Below are positions 36,181 through 44,124 of a stretch of 64,000 nt of DNA, piece by piece (the stretch's first letter is position 1; every line of letters begins with the position of its first letter). The DNA comes from Candidatus Obscuribacterales bacterium. GTDB taxonomy: Bacteria; Cyanobacteriota; Vampirovibrionia; Obscuribacterales; Obscuribacteraceae. The stretch lies in the NCBI GenBank assembly GCA_021732085.1, contig JAKFVQ010000007.1, forward strand, positions 248,001 through 312,000, given 5' to 3'. The translations under genes were made by a program, and so were the position numbers. The notes under the pieces were generated by a model that saw nothing but the letters and a program-made list of their open reading frames with translations, had not been told where the DNA came from and did no database searches.

Positions 36181-36230
36181 AAGCGGAGGAGATGAGAGGG
36201 GCGATCGCCCAGCGAATCTCCAGAGCGCTT
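36181..36230 (+). promoter_or_regulatory. R-protein leader element, copy C (before rplE)
   Basis: AAGCG-GA-GGAGAT-GAGA-GGGGCGATCGCCC-AGCGA-ATCTCC-AGAG-CGCTT. Outer AAGCG/CGCTT and inner GGAGAT/ATCTCC are perfect. Begins 5 nt after the rplX stop and lies about 120 nt before rplE. Confidence 0.8.
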
Positions 36231-36349
36231 AGTTCTGATGAGTTAACGAAGTAAGGAAGCGATACCGCTGAGCTCATTTCCGAAACTCGAAGCACTACAA
36301 ACCGAGACGACAAAGACCGTCTCAATCAGAAAACTAGCTGGAGCAGCAA

Positions 36350-36898
36350 ATGAAACTTAGAGAACACTACGAAAAGAACGTTGTCGCTGAATTGCAAAAG
36401 CAATTCAACTACAGCAACAAATTCCAAGTTCCACGTGTGGAAAAGGTCGTAATCAATATGGGTATTGGTGAGGCAGCCGCCTCCGCCAAAGCCATTGATG
36501 GTGGCTTGAAAGATTTGACAGCGATCGCCGGTCAAAAACCGGTCGTCAATCGCGCCCGCAAATCAATCGCTACTTTCAAAGTCAGAAAAGGCATGCCGGT
36601 CGGCGTTTCCGTAACGCTGCGTGGTGCTCGTATGTATGACTTCCTTTCAAAGCTCATCAATATTGCGCTGCCCCGTATTCGTGACTTCCGCGGACTATCA
36701 ACAAAGTCCTTCGACGGTCGCGGCAACTATTCACTAGGTGTCAAAGAGCAATTGATTTTCCCAGAAATCAATTACGAACAAGTTGATGCTGTACGCGGCA
36801 TGGACATTTCCATCGTCACAACAGCACCGACAGATCAAGAAGCAAGAGCAATGCTCCAAGCTTTGGGTCTGCCATTCAAGAGACAGAACCAACAGTAA
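36350..36898 (+). CDS. rplE: Ribosomal protein L5
   Basis: 182 aa. [35 protein letters not shown] and [20 protein letters not shown] match L5, which binds 5S rRNA. A 174-nt leader separates it from rplX and holds element C. Confidence 0.97.
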   Translation: MKLREHYEKNVVAELQKQFNYSNKFQVPRVEKVVINMGIGEAAASAKAIDGGLKDLTAIAGQKPVVNRARKSIATFKVRKGMPVGVSVTLRGARMYDFLSKLINIALPRIRDFRGLSTKSFDGRGNYSLGVKEQLIFPEINYEQVDAVRGMDISIVTTAPTDQEARAMLQALGLPFKRQNQQ

Positions 36899-36904
36899 GG
36901 TTTT

Positions 36905-36951
36905 AAGCGGCGGACGGAGAAGGGCATAGCCAGGCGAAGCTCCGCAGCGAC
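36905..36951 (+). promoter_or_regulatory. R-protein leader element, copy D (before rpsN)
   Basis: AAGCGGCGGACG-GAGAA-GGGC-ata-GCC-AGGCGA-AGCTCC-GCAGCG. The hairpin and GAGA/GGCGA loop are conserved; the inner helix is degenerate. Confidence 0.6.
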
Positions 36952-36965
36952 AAAAAGTGTACACA

Positions 36966-37010
36966 GTGAGGAAGCGAGAAGGGCTTAGCCCAACGAACTT
37001 CCAGAGCGTA
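36966..37010 (+). promoter_or_regulatory. R-protein leader element, copy E (before rpsN)
   Basis: GTGA-GGAAG-CGAGAA-GGGCttaGCCC-AACGA-ACTTCC-AGAG-CGTA. Inner helix GGAAG/CTTCC. It ends 26 nt before the rpsN start and is tandem with copy D. Confidence 0.7.
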
Positions 37011-37036
37011 AAAACTAAAGGGAGAGATTAGGAATC

Positions 37037-37243
37037 GTGGCTAAAACATCCATGATCGATAAAGAAAACAAGCGACGGGTTGCCGCCTCCAAGGGCAAAT
37101 ACCCGGTGGTCCGCTTGCATAATCGCTGCCGCATATGCGGCAGACCCAGAGGCTATTACCGAGATCTCGGTTTGTGCCGCTGCTGTTTGAGAAAGATGGC
37201 CCACGAGGGTCTCATCCCTGGTATGACCAAGTCCAGTTGGTAG
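37037..37243 (+). CDS. rpsN: Ribosomal protein S14, zinc-binding type
   Basis: 68 aa. GTG start. Carries the zinc site CRICGRP...CRCC (C-x2-C and C-x2-C), so it is the C+ form, with a slightly longer N-terminus ([20 protein letters not shown]) than the 61-residue form. Last residues [10 protein letters not shown] are typical. Confidence 0.96.
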   Translation: MAKTSMIDKENKRRVAASKGKYPVVRLHNRCRICGRPRGYYRDLGLCRCCLRKMAHEGLIPGMTKSSW

Positions 37244-37253
37244 GAGAGAGTAA

Positions 37254-37655
37254 ATGCCTGTCACAGATCCTATTGCCGACATGTTCGCGCGTATTAGAAA
37301 CGCCACACGCGTTCGCGCACCATTCGTCGAAATGCCAGCCTCCAAGCTGAAAGTTTCACTTGCAGAAGTGCTCCGTAACGAAGGGTTCATTTCTTCATTT
37401 GAAACAAAAGGACTCGGTTCGCCTGATCAAAAAATGCGTATCGTCCTTAAGTACGGTCCCCGCGGCGAACAAGTCATCACTGGCTTGAAGCGCATATCAA
37501 AGCCGGGATTGAGAGTTTATAGACCAGCCAAGAAAGTGCCGAGAGTGCTCGGTGGGCTGGGAGTCGCCATCGTTAGCACCTCGACAGGTCTGATGACAGA
37601 CCGTCAAGCTCGCAAGAGCAACGTTGGTGGCGAAGTAGTCGGATTCGTTTGGTAA
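37254..37655 (+). CDS. rpsH: Ribosomal protein S8
   Basis: 133 aa, standard. [17 protein letters not shown] at the start and the C-terminal [20 protein letters not shown] are conserved. Ten nt after rpsN, RBS ggagag. S8 represses the spc operon in some bacteria. Confidence 0.97.
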   Translation: MPVTDPIADMFARIRNATRVRAPFVEMPASKLKVSLAEVLRNEGFISSFETKGLGSPDQKMRIVLKYGPRGEQVITGLKRISKPGLRVYRPAKKVPRVLGGLGVAIVSTSTGLMTDRQARKSNVGGEVVGFVW

Positions 37656-37670
37656 AAGAGGGAACGACCT

Positions 37671-38216
37671 ATGTCTCGTATCGGTAAAGCACCGATTCCC
37701 GTGCCGCAGGGAGTGACTGTCACCATCAATGGTGACGAAGTCAAAGTCAAAGGCCCGAAAGGGGAATTGAAGCGTGTAATTCGCCCAGAGCTCAAAGTGA
37801 CGCAGGAAGACGGCAAACTCATCGTCGCCCGCACATCTGAAGATCGCATGGTGCGCAGCTTGCACGGACTAAGCCGGACGCTCGTCGCCAACATGGTGCA
37901 CGGCGTGACCACCGGTTTCACCAAGAATATGGAAATCGTCGGTGTCGGTTATCGTGCCGCTGTCGAAGGCAAAAACCTCGTCATGCAGCTCGGTTATTCG
38001 CACCCGGTTGAAATTCCGATTCCGGAAGGTCTGACCGTAACTGTCACCAAAAACGTCTCGCTGTCCGTCACAGGCGCCGACAAACAAATGCTCGGTGATT
38101 TCTGCTCATACGTTCGCGACAGACGTCCGCCTGAAGTTTACAAAGGCAAGGGTGTCAAATATCAGGGTGAACACATCCGCCGCAAAGCTGGTAAGGCTGC
38201 CGGTAAGAAGAAATAA
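37671..38216 (+). CDS. rplF: Ribosomal protein L6
   Basis: 181 aa. SRIGKAPIPVPQGVTV and the second-domain motif RRPPEVYKGKGVKYQGEHIR identify it. A short Lys/Ala tail (KAGKAAGKKK) ends the protein. Confidence 0.97.
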   Translation: MSRIGKAPIPVPQGVTVTINGDEVKVKGPKGELKRVIRPELKVTQEDGKLIVARTSEDRMVRSLHGLSRTLVANMVHGVTTGFTKNMEIVGVGYRAAVEGKNLVMQLGYSHPVEIPIPEGLTVTVTKNVSLSVTGADKQMLGDFCSYVRDRRPPEVYKGKGVKYQGEHIRRKAGKAAGKKK

Positions 38217-38280
38217 GCTTATAGCGTAAGTTGAGGTCCGGGGCAACTATCTCGGACTCGCAAAGAATCGAGGAGTCGAA

Positions 38281-38643
38281 ATGATCAAGAAGGCAGACAA
38301 AAACGAAGCCCGTCGCAAAAGACACCAGCGCATCCGCGCCCGTCTAACCGGCACAGGAGAGCGTCCGCGTCTCTGCGTATATCGCTCGAACAAGCACATC
38401 TATGCTCAAATCATCGACGATGTCAGCGGCAACACCTTGGTGGCAGCAAGCACACTTGAAGATGACGCCAAAGCCGACAAGACTTGGAACAAAGATGCAG
38501 CCAAGGTTGTTGGTGAACTGATCGCTGGTCGCGCCAAGAAAAAAGGCATTGAAACCGTCGTATTCGATAGAGGCGGTTACATCTATCACGGTCGAGTTGC
38601 AGCAGTTGCTGATGCAGCAAGAGAAGCAGGTCTAAACTTTTAG
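38281..38643 (+). CDS. rplR: Ribosomal protein L18
   Basis: 120 aa. [20 protein letters not shown], then [20 protein letters not shown]. 5S rRNA-binding. RBS gaggag. A 64-nt gap to rplF has a TCCG..CGGA inverted repeat. Confidence 0.97.
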   Translation: MIKKADKNEARRKRHQRIRARLTGTGERPRLCVYRSNKHIYAQIIDDVSGNTLVAASTLEDDAKADKTWNKDAAKVVGELIAGRAKKKGIETVVFDRGGYIYHGRVAAVADAAREAGLNF

Positions 38644-38663
38644 GAAAGAGGAGCCTTCCTTAA

Positions 38664-39263
38664 ATGGATAAAGAAGATAAAACTACCGCCGCGCCAGCAG
38701 ATGAATCTGCCGAAGGCCGTAAAGGCCGCAGAACCGGTTCGCGCGAATCCAATCGCAAGATGATGGACGATCGTCCGCGGGAGCAGTCAGACTGGGAAGA
38801 AAAAATCATCCAAGTCCGCCGCGTCACCAAGGTCGTCAAAGGCGGCAAGAAGCTCTCCTTCCGCGCAGTTGTCGCAGTCGGAAATGGCAAAGGACAAGTC
38901 GGCGTTGGAGTCGGTAAGTCTGCTGAAGTTATCGGCGCCATCCAAAAGGGTGTTGTTGATGCTAAAAAGAGCCTGGTCAATGTGCCGATGACAGGAACCA
39001 CCGTTCCCCACATGGTTATTGGATGCCAGGGCTCAAGCCGCGTAATGATCAAACCAGCTACCAAAGGTACCGGTATCATCGCCGGTGGCGCTGTCCGCGC
39101 CGTTCTGGAACTAGCCGGAGTCGGCGACGTTCTGGCAAAGTGCCTTGGTTCACGTTCACCACTCAACGTTGCTCGTGGCACCATCGATGGTTTGAGTCAG
39201 TTGCGTACATTTGAAGATGTCTCCCGCCTGCGCGGCATCAGCATCCGCCAAATGCTCAGCTAA
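38664..39263 (+). CDS. rpsE: Ribosomal protein S5
   Basis: 199 aa against about 166 because of a charged N-terminal extension of about 45 residues ([20 protein letters not shown]). Core motifs: [36 protein letters not shown]-like region [20 protein letters not shown]. Confidence 0.97.
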   Translation: MDKEDKTTAAPADESAEGRKGRRTGSRESNRKMMDDRPREQSDWEEKIIQVRRVTKVVKGGKKLSFRAVVAVGNGKGQVGVGVGKSAEVIGAIQKGVVDAKKSLVNVPMTGTTVPHMVIGCQGSSRVMIKPATKGTGIIAGGAVRAVLELAGVGDVLAKCLGSRSPLNVARGTIDGLSQLRTFEDVSRLRGISIRQMLS

Positions 39264-39289
39264 TTGAAAAAATAAAGAGGTTACTTGAG

Positions 39290-39523
39290 ATGTTAAAGAT
39301 TACACTCACTCGCGGAATGACCGGCACAACTGAAACCCAACGCCGCACCGTCAAAGGTCTCGGTCTGGGCAAGTTCGGCTCCTGCGCATTCCATGCTGAT
39401 TCTCCGACAATTCGCGGAATGATCACAAAGGTCAACCACCTGGTCACCGTCGTAAAGGAAGAGCGAGCAACGAAGGAAGAAAAGCCGGCGAAGAAAGAAA
39501 CAAAGGCTGCTTCCAAGAAATAA
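39290..39523 (+). CDS. rpmD: Ribosomal protein L30
   Basis: 77 aa; the L30 core (LKITLTRGMTGTTETQRRTV through MITKVNHLVTV) is normal, followed by a 20-residue Lys/Ala/Glu tail (ATKEEKPAKKETKAASKK) of the same kind as the L4 tail. Confidence 0.95.
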   Translation: MLKITLTRGMTGTTETQRRTVKGLGLGKFGSCAFHADSPTIRGMITKVNHLVTVVKEERATKEEKPAKKETKAASKK

Positions 39524-39535
39524 TGAAAGTTTGCT

Positions 39536-39602
39536 TAGCCCTGGCGGTCCTTGGATCTAACAGGGCTATGCTGTCATTAGAGGCAAGTGAAAGCTTGCCT
39601 CT
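39536..39602 (+). promoter_or_regulatory. Two hairpins in the rpmD-rplO gap
   Basis: TAGCCCTG (39536-39543) pairs with CAGGGCTA (39561-39568); AGAGGCAAG (39579-39587) pairs with CTTGCCTCT (39594-39602) around tgaaag. Both stems are perfect. No T tract, so they look like processing or stability structures. Confidence 0.6.
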
Positions 39603-39661
39603 CCACGTGAAAAGAAAACAATTACCGAGTCCATCCTGGGCGTAAGGTGAAGGAGCAATAA

Positions 39662-40144
39662 ATGAAACTCAGTGAATTGAAACCGGCTGACGGCGCCAAA
39701 CGCAACTCTAAAAGAGTAGGTCGCGGACGCGCTTCCGGTCACGGCAAGACCTCCACACGCGGTCACAACGGTGAAGGTCAACGCGCCGGTGCAAGCAAAC
39801 GCTTCGGATTTGAAGGTGGACAAACACCCTTATTCCGCCGCCTGCCGAAGATCCACAATTTCGATCAAATCGTTCGTCGCCCATGGGTTGAAGTCAACGT
39901 CGGCAGCTTGAACGTATTTGACGCAAACAGCACAGTTGATGCTGATGCCCTGGCAGAAAAAGGCATTCTCAAAAAATCCACCGACAGCTTGCGCATACTC
40001 GGCAACGGCGAATTGAAAGTTGCCCTAAAAGTAAGCGCTCACCATGTCTCTGCCGGCGCCAAAGAAAAAATTGAAAAAGCTGGCGGCACGGTCACAGTAA
40101 TCGAGCCAGCCGAACCAACTAGAAATCCTAAGAACCGCAAGTAG
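39662..40144 (+). CDS. rplO: Ribosomal protein L15
   Basis: 160 aa. MKLSELKPADGAKRNSKRVG, GRGRASGHGKTSTRGHNGEG, and GFEGGQTPLFRRLPK match L15. RBS aaggag 8 nt upstream. Confidence 0.97.
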   Translation: MKLSELKPADGAKRNSKRVGRGRASGHGKTSTRGHNGEGQRAGASKRFGFEGGQTPLFRRLPKIHNFDQIVRRPWVEVNVGSLNVFDANSTVDADALAEKGILKKSTDSLRILGNGELKVALKVSAHHVSAGAKEKIEKAGGTVTVIEPAEPTRNPKNRK

Positions 40145-40146
40145 AA

Positions 40147-40210
40147 ACCCTGCAAGAGCGACAAAGATGCAAAGGGCGATAGCCAAATGAATCTTTGAAA
40201 CGCGCAGGGT
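40147..40210 (+). promoter_or_regulatory. R-protein leader element variant, copy F (before secY)
   Basis: ACCCTGC (40147-40153) pairs with GCAGGGT (40204-40210) outside, AAAGAT (40163-40168) with ATCTTT (40191-40196) inside, and aGGGC-gata-GCC at the tip. The helix sequences differ fully from other copies, yet pairing is kept. Confidence 0.7.
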
Positions 40211-40214
40211 AATG

Positions 40215-40256
40215 AGGGCTGCGGAGATAATATGTACACGAATCTCCATAGCGCTT
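40215..40256 (+). promoter_or_regulatory. R-protein leader element variant, copy G (before secY)
   Basis: GGAGAT (40223-40228) pairs with ATCTCC (40242-40247), followed by ATAG-CGCTT. The apical part (aatatgtacacga) lacks the GGGC/GCCC hairpin. Confidence 0.5.
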
Positions 40257-40264
40257 AGGGAATT

Positions 40265-40312
40265 GAGCGGAGGAGATGAGAGGGCGATAGCCCAGCGAAT
40301 CTCCGGAGCGTC
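40265..40312 (+). promoter_or_regulatory. R-protein leader element, copy H (before secY)
   Basis: GAGCG-GA-GGAGAT-GAGA-GGGC-gata-GCCC-AGCGA-ATCTCC-GGAG-CGTC. Perfect inner helix and hairpin. It ends 24 nt before secY. Confidence 0.8.
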
Positions 40313-40336
40313 TACAAACAAGAGGAATACAACTAA

Positions 40337-41848
40337 ATGACTCAAGCGCCTGAGCAGCAGCCGCAGCAATCAATAGCCGCAGCTGCTCGCCGGAAAGATC
40401 CAATTGGTGGACCCGGCGACTTCTTTACGATGCTATCGGCGGCTGGACTAAAAGAAAAACTTTTGTTCACCGCAATGATGATTGCGATCTATCGTATCGG
40501 AGTGCACATTCCACTGCCTGGAGTCGATCCAATGGCAATGGCCAAGCATCCTGAGCTTGCTCAAAATTTGCTTGGCATGATCGACCTCTTCACCGGCGGT
40601 GCGCTTGGAAAGTTATCGATCTTCTCAATGGGTATCGGACCTTACATCACTGCATCAATCATTATGCAGTTGATGGCGGTCGTCATTCCCAAGCTTGAGG
40701 ATCTGCAAAAGAACTCCGGTGAGGCAGGCAGGCGCCAGCTCTCCCAGTACACGCGCTATCTGACGGTATTTCTTGCCGGCATGCAGTCATACATGCTGGC
40801 ACGATTGCTAACTCAAATTCATGGTCCTGATGTAGTTCTTGTCTCAGGCCCTATCTTCCTCTTCTCGGCAACCGTGATTTTGACTGCGTCGGCACTCTTT
40901 ATTATGTGGCTTGGCGAAGTAATTACAGAACGCGGTGTCGGCAATGGTGCCTCACTGCTAATCTTCCTTGGTATTGCCTCGCGCTTGCCAAACATGTTCT
41001 GGCAAACGAAAGAATCTGTGGAATCAGGACAGGTCCCGATTTGGGGCGTTGTCGTTTTGGGCTCCTGCTTCTTGTTATTGATTGCGTTGGTTGTCTGTTT
41101 GCAACAAGGCGTTCGTAAAATCAGAGTGTTAGGCGCGCGCCGGGTCAGCAAACAGCAAGGCATTGTGGCACCCGATGATTATCTTTACCTGCCGGTAAAT
41201 CCATCAGGCGTTATGGCAATCATCTTCGCTTCATCGCTTCTGATGTTTCCAACAACATTGATGCAATTCCTTGGCCGCGGCGGTCCTGACAAGGATCCGG
41301 GCAAGGTACTCCACGACATGCTCATAGCAGCACCCGGCGTCGGGTCTGCCTTCAAGAGTCTCTTTGATCAGCAATGGGCTCAAAAGTCATGGGAATTTCT
41401 CGTGCGCGAGTTCTATGCGCTTACCAGCTATTCAACCTGGGAGCACTCGCTCATTTACTTCATATTGATCATCTTCTTCGCGTTCTTCTACGCATCAATC
41501 GTTCTGCCTACAAAAGATATGGCTGAGAACTTGAGACGCAGCGGACGCGCGATCCAGGGCGTCAAACCAGGGCGCCCAACTTCTGAATTCTTGGAAGCGA
41601 CCCTGGGCCGATTGATATTCATCGGCGCAGTCGCCATCGCCATCGTTGCCATCGTTCCAATTCACGTCGAGCACGCCACAGGCGTCGTCACTCTACAAGG
41701 ATTGGGCTCCACCTCACTAATCATCCTTGTAGGTGTGGCAATCGATACCCAACGACAAATCATCACCCACGCGCTATCGGCGCGTTATCAGGCGCGCGGT
41801 CTGTTCAAGTCAACCGGCGCCGCCACTATGCGGAAGGAAGAAGACTAA
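40337..41848 (+). CDS. secY: Protein translocase subunit SecY
   Basis: 503 aa, longer than the usual 430-440 owing to a Gln/Ala-rich N-terminus and an expanded periplasmic region before the seventh helix (GRGGPDKDPGKVLHDMLIAA). Ten membrane helices can be followed. The signature GIGPYITASIIMQLMAVVIP (helix 2) and the cytoplasmic loop GVRKIRVLGARRVSKQQG are present. Core of the Sec translocon in the inner membrane. The stop overlaps the adk ATG (taATG). Preceded by three leader elements. Confidence 0.97.
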   Translation: MTQAPEQQPQQSIAAAARRKDPIGGPGDFFTMLSAAGLKEKLLFTAMMIAIYRIGVHIPLPGVDPMAMAKHPELAQNLLGMIDLFTGGALGKLSIFSMGIGPYITASIIMQLMAVVIPKLEDLQKNSGEAGRRQLSQYTRYLTVFLAGMQSYMLARLLTQIHGPDVVLVSGPIFLFSATVILTASALFIMWLGEVITERGVGNGASLLIFLGIASRLPNMFWQTKESVESGQVPIWGVVVLGSCFLLLIALVVCLQQGVRKIRVLGARRVSKQQGIVAPDDYLYLPVNPSGVMAIIFASSLLMFPTTLMQFLGRGGPDKDPGKVLHDMLIAAPGVGSAFKSLFDQQWAQKSWEFLVREFYALTSYSTWEHSLIYFILIIFFAFFYASIVLPTKDMAENLRRSGRAIQGVKPGRPTSEFLEATLGRLIFIGAVAIAIVAIVPIHVEHATGVVTLQGLGSTSLIILVGVAIDTQRQIITHALSARYQARGLFKSTGAATMRKEED

Positions 41849-42519
41849 TGCAAATATTGTTTCTTGGCGCACCAGGGGCTGGAAAGGGCACGCAGTGCAA
41901 GCGCGTTGCTGCTGATCTGCAGCTGCCTCACCTTTCATCGGGCGACCTCTTGAGAGAAGCCGTCAAAGCCGGAACCGCCGCTGGGATGAAAGCGAAGAGC
42001 TTTATGGATAAGGGCGTTTTGGTTACTGACGATGTGCTGATCGACATGTTTGAAGAGAAGCTTTCAGCGCCGGAATGCAAGAACGGATTCATCCTTGACG
42101 GCTTCCCGCGCAACGTAGCACAAGCAGAAGCACTCGACAAACTGCTCACAAAGATCAAAAAAGAACTCAGCATCGTCATCGACCTGACCGTTGACTTCGG
42201 CATGCTGACTGAACGAATCACGGGCAGAAGACTTTGCTCGAACAAAACATGCAACGCTCCGTATCATGTCAAGTTTGCAGCGCCGAAAAAAGATAATGCC
42301 TGCGATCTCTGTGGGACCGAGCTTTATCAGCGATCTGACGACAAAGAAGAGCTGGTCGCAGAACGCCTTAAGACTTACAATGAACAGACAGCACCGCTCA
42401 CCGCCTATTACTCCAAACGCGGCATATTGGAAACCGTTGATGGAAATGGCGAGCAGGACGCGATCTTCAGCGCATTGATGAAGACCATTAATAAGAAGAA
42501 AACTGAAATCCACGCATGA
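41848..42519 (+). CDS. adk: Adenylate kinase with zinc-type LID
   Basis: 223 aa. P-loop GAPGAGKGTQC, ILDGFPRN, and a LID with four cysteines (RLCSNKTCNAP, then CDLCG), the pattern of zinc-stabilised LIDs in long-type enzymes. Makes ADP from ATP and AMP. It overlaps secY at its start and map at its end, a strong sign of coupled translation. Confidence 0.97.
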   Translation: MQILFLGAPGAGKGTQCKRVAADLQLPHLSSGDLLREAVKAGTAAGMKAKSFMDKGVLVTDDVLIDMFEEKLSAPECKNGFILDGFPRNVAQAEALDKLLTKIKKELSIVIDLTVDFGMLTERITGRRLCSNKTCNAPYHVKFAAPKKDNACDLCGTELYQRSDDKEELVAERLKTYNEQTAPLTAYYSKRGILETVDGNGEQDAIFSALMKTINKKKTEIHA

Positions 42520-43301
42520 TAGTAACCGCAACTGAAGACATCGATCTCTTTCGCAAAGCCGGCAAGCTTGCCGGAGAAGTGCTGGAAGCGATCTGCAACA
42601 AAGTCGAGCCAGGCGTTACAACCTGGGAGCTCGATCAATTCGCCGAAAAAATGATTCGCGATGCCGGCGCTATTCCGACCTTCAAAGGCTACCGTGGCTT
42701 TCCATGCACCGTCTGCGCTTCCGTAAATGAAGAAGTCGTACACGGGATTCCAAACAAAGGAAAGAAGCTGAAGGAAGGTGACGTGATCAGTCTCGATCTT
42801 GGTGTCACGTTCAGACGGGCTTCGAACGGCAAGAACGAAGACTTTATAGGCGATACGGCAGTGACGGTTGCGGTTGGTGAAATCAATCCGCGACTTGCAA
42901 AGCTGCTTGAAGACACAAAACAATCATTATATGCAGGCATCCGTGCAGCGACAGCTGGAGCCACTTTGGACGAACTGGCCGGTCCGATTGAAGACATCGC
43001 AAAGAATAATTCATACGGAATTGTCAGGGAGTACGGCGGCCACGGCATCGGGTACAAGTACCATGAAGAGCCGTTCATACTGAACTACAGAACGGGTAGT
43101 AAGGAACGACTCAAACCTGGTATGGTTATAGCAATCGAACCGATGTTCAATTTAGGTGGCGATAAGGTGAAGGTAAAGTCCGACAAATGGACGGTTGTAA
43201 CGCAAGATTACAAGGCATCTGCCCACTTTGAACATTCACTTTTGATAATGGAAAACGGCGAACCAGAGATATTGACAAGGCGACCTAGCGAAAAAATATG
43301 A
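42516..43301 (+). CDS. map: Methionine aminopeptidase, type I
   Basis: 261 aa. Removes N-terminal Met in the cytoplasm. Metal ligands sit in SLDLGVTF (D), [10 protein letters not shown] (D), [15 protein letters not shown] (H), IAIEPMF (E) and the final [11 protein letters not shown] (E). Overlaps adk by 4 nt (ATGATAG) and infA by 4 nt. Confidence 0.97.
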   Translation: MIVTATEDIDLFRKAGKLAGEVLEAICNKVEPGVTTWELDQFAEKMIRDAGAIPTFKGYRGFPCTVCASVNEEVVHGIPNKGKKLKEGDVISLDLGVTFRRASNGKNEDFIGDTAVTVAVGEINPRLAKLLEDTKQSLYAGIRAATAGATLDELAGPIEDIAKNNSYGIVREYGGHGIGYKYHEEPFILNYRTGSKERLKPGMVIAIEPMFNLGGDKVKVKSDKWTVVTQDYKASAHFEHSLLIMENGEPEILTRRPSEKI

Positions 43302-43519
43302 CGAAACAAGGCGTTATTGAATTTGAAGGAACGATACGGGAAAGCCTCCCCAATGCTATGTTTCGGGTCGAATTAGACAACGGACACAAGATCCTGGCGC
43401 ATATTTCCGGCAAAATTCGAAAAAATTTCATTAAGATTCTACCGGGTGATCGAGTCCGAGTTGAGCTCACCCCCTACGATTTGACGCGCGGGCGTATCAC
43501 ATACCGCATAAAAGATTGA
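43298..43519 (+). CDS. infA: Translation initiation factor IF-1
   Basis: 73 aa, standard OB-fold: [63 protein letters not shown] overlaps the map stop (ATGA). A terminator-like hairpin follows 30 nt later. Confidence 0.98.
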   Translation: MTKQGVIEFEGTIRESLPNAMFRVELDNGHKILAHISGKIRKNFIKILPGDRVRVELTPYDLTRGRITYRIKD

Positions 43520-43549
43520 GGTAGAATATAGCGTTTGTTCGCGGCTGCA

Positions 43550-43579
43550 TTGGCTGGGATTTCTCAGTCAAGCTTTTTT
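43550..43579 (+). terminator. Terminator or attenuator after infA
   Basis: TTGGCTG (43550-43556) pairs with CAGTCAA (43565-43571) including one G-U, followed by GC and TTTTTT (43574-43579). It lies inside the ribosomal operon, so it may act as an attenuator. Confidence 0.65.
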
Positions 43580-43586
43580 CCGGTCC

Positions 43587-43634
43587 AACGTGCAGGTGGT
43601 AAGTGGGTGAAAGCCTCCAAACCTCCGGAACGTT
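43587..43634 (+). promoter_or_regulatory. R-protein leader element variant, copy J (before rpmJ)
   Basis: AACGT-GCA-GGTGGT-...-ACCTCC-GGA-ACGTT. Outer AACGT/ACGTT is perfect and different from other copies; the inner helix GGTGGT/ACCTCC has one T-T mismatch. The apical part is unlike the GGGC type. Confidence 0.55.
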
Positions 43635-43818
43635 AAAGGGATCTAGACGGGAAATCCGGATAGATTCGCATCGTCGGTTAGAGCTTGCATCTCCACCTAA
43701 ACCTCAAGGGTAGTGACTGCAAGAAAAGAATGGATGCAATGCTCGCTCCATCTCGAATTGATGAATCAGTTATGGAAGCGCAAACGGTCACTCCCAAGCG
43801 CTGAAAAGAGAGAAAATC

Positions 43819-43932
43819 ATGAAAGTAAGAGCTTCTGTCAAGAAAATTTGTGAAAAGTGCAAGGTAATCCGCCGCAAAGGCAGAGTCGCAATCATTTGCG
43901 AAAATCCGAAGCACAAGCAACGCCAAGGGTAA
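43819..43932 (+). CDS. rpmJ: Ribosomal protein L36
   Basis: 37 aa, too short to be found by length-limited ORF searches. [20 protein letters not shown], then [17 protein letters not shown]. Zinc ligands C11, C14, C27 and H32 are intact (C+ form). RBS agagagaaaatc. Confidence 0.96.
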   Translation: MKVRASVKKICEKCKVIRRKGRVAIICENPKHKQRQG

Positions 43933-43949
43933 TTCACTCCCAGTGAATT
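43931..43949 (+). promoter_or_regulatory. Short hairpin at the rpmJ stop
   Basis: AATTCACT-CCC-AGTGAATT, a perfect 8-bp stem starting within the stop codon. No T tract; probably a 3'-end or processing structure. Confidence 0.5.
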
Positions 43950-43950
43950 C

Positions 43951-43996
43951 GCCAAGGAAGTAAGACGGCCCAAAGCCAGCCAATTTCCTAAGCGTT
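43951..43996 (+). promoter_or_regulatory. R-protein leader element variant, copy I0 (before rpsM)
   Basis: GGAAgt-AAGAC-GGC-ccaaa-GCC-AGCCA-aTTTCC-TAAG-CGTT. Inner GGAA/TTCC and tip GGC/GCC hold; tandem with copy I. Confidence 0.45.
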
Positions 43997-44002
43997 GCAG
44001 AA

Positions 44003-44053
44003 AAGCGGAGGAAGTGAGAAGGGCGATAAGCCAGGCGAACTTCCGGAGCGCTT
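44003..44053 (+). promoter_or_regulatory. R-protein leader element, copy I (before rpsM)
   Basis: AAGCG-GA-GGAAGT-GAGAA-GGGC-gata-AGCC-AGGCGA-ACTTCC-GGAG-CGCTT. Outer and inner helices are perfect; inner pair GGAAGT/ACTTCC covaries with GGAGAT/ATCTCC in copies C and H. Confidence 0.8.
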
Positions 44054-44124
44054 ACAAAAAGTATTAAGTGAAACCCGGCAACGGGATGTAAGTGGAAAGA
44101 ACCCTATTTGGGGATGGAGGATAA

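Larger units (their letters stand above)
43520..43818. other. Leader region between infA and rpmJ
   Basis: About 300 nt without a gene, large for this operon. It has a terminator-like hairpin (43550-43579), leader element J (43587-43634), and a long unassigned stretch. A possible -10 (TAGAAT, 43521-43526) lies near its start without a clear -35. Confidence 0.6.

Noticed and set aside
29578-44053. Canonical kink-turn in the leader element
   Set aside because: The AGC-GA bulge strand fits a k-turn, but the opposite strand has an extra GA (GAGA), so the loop does not match the standard k-turn pattern.
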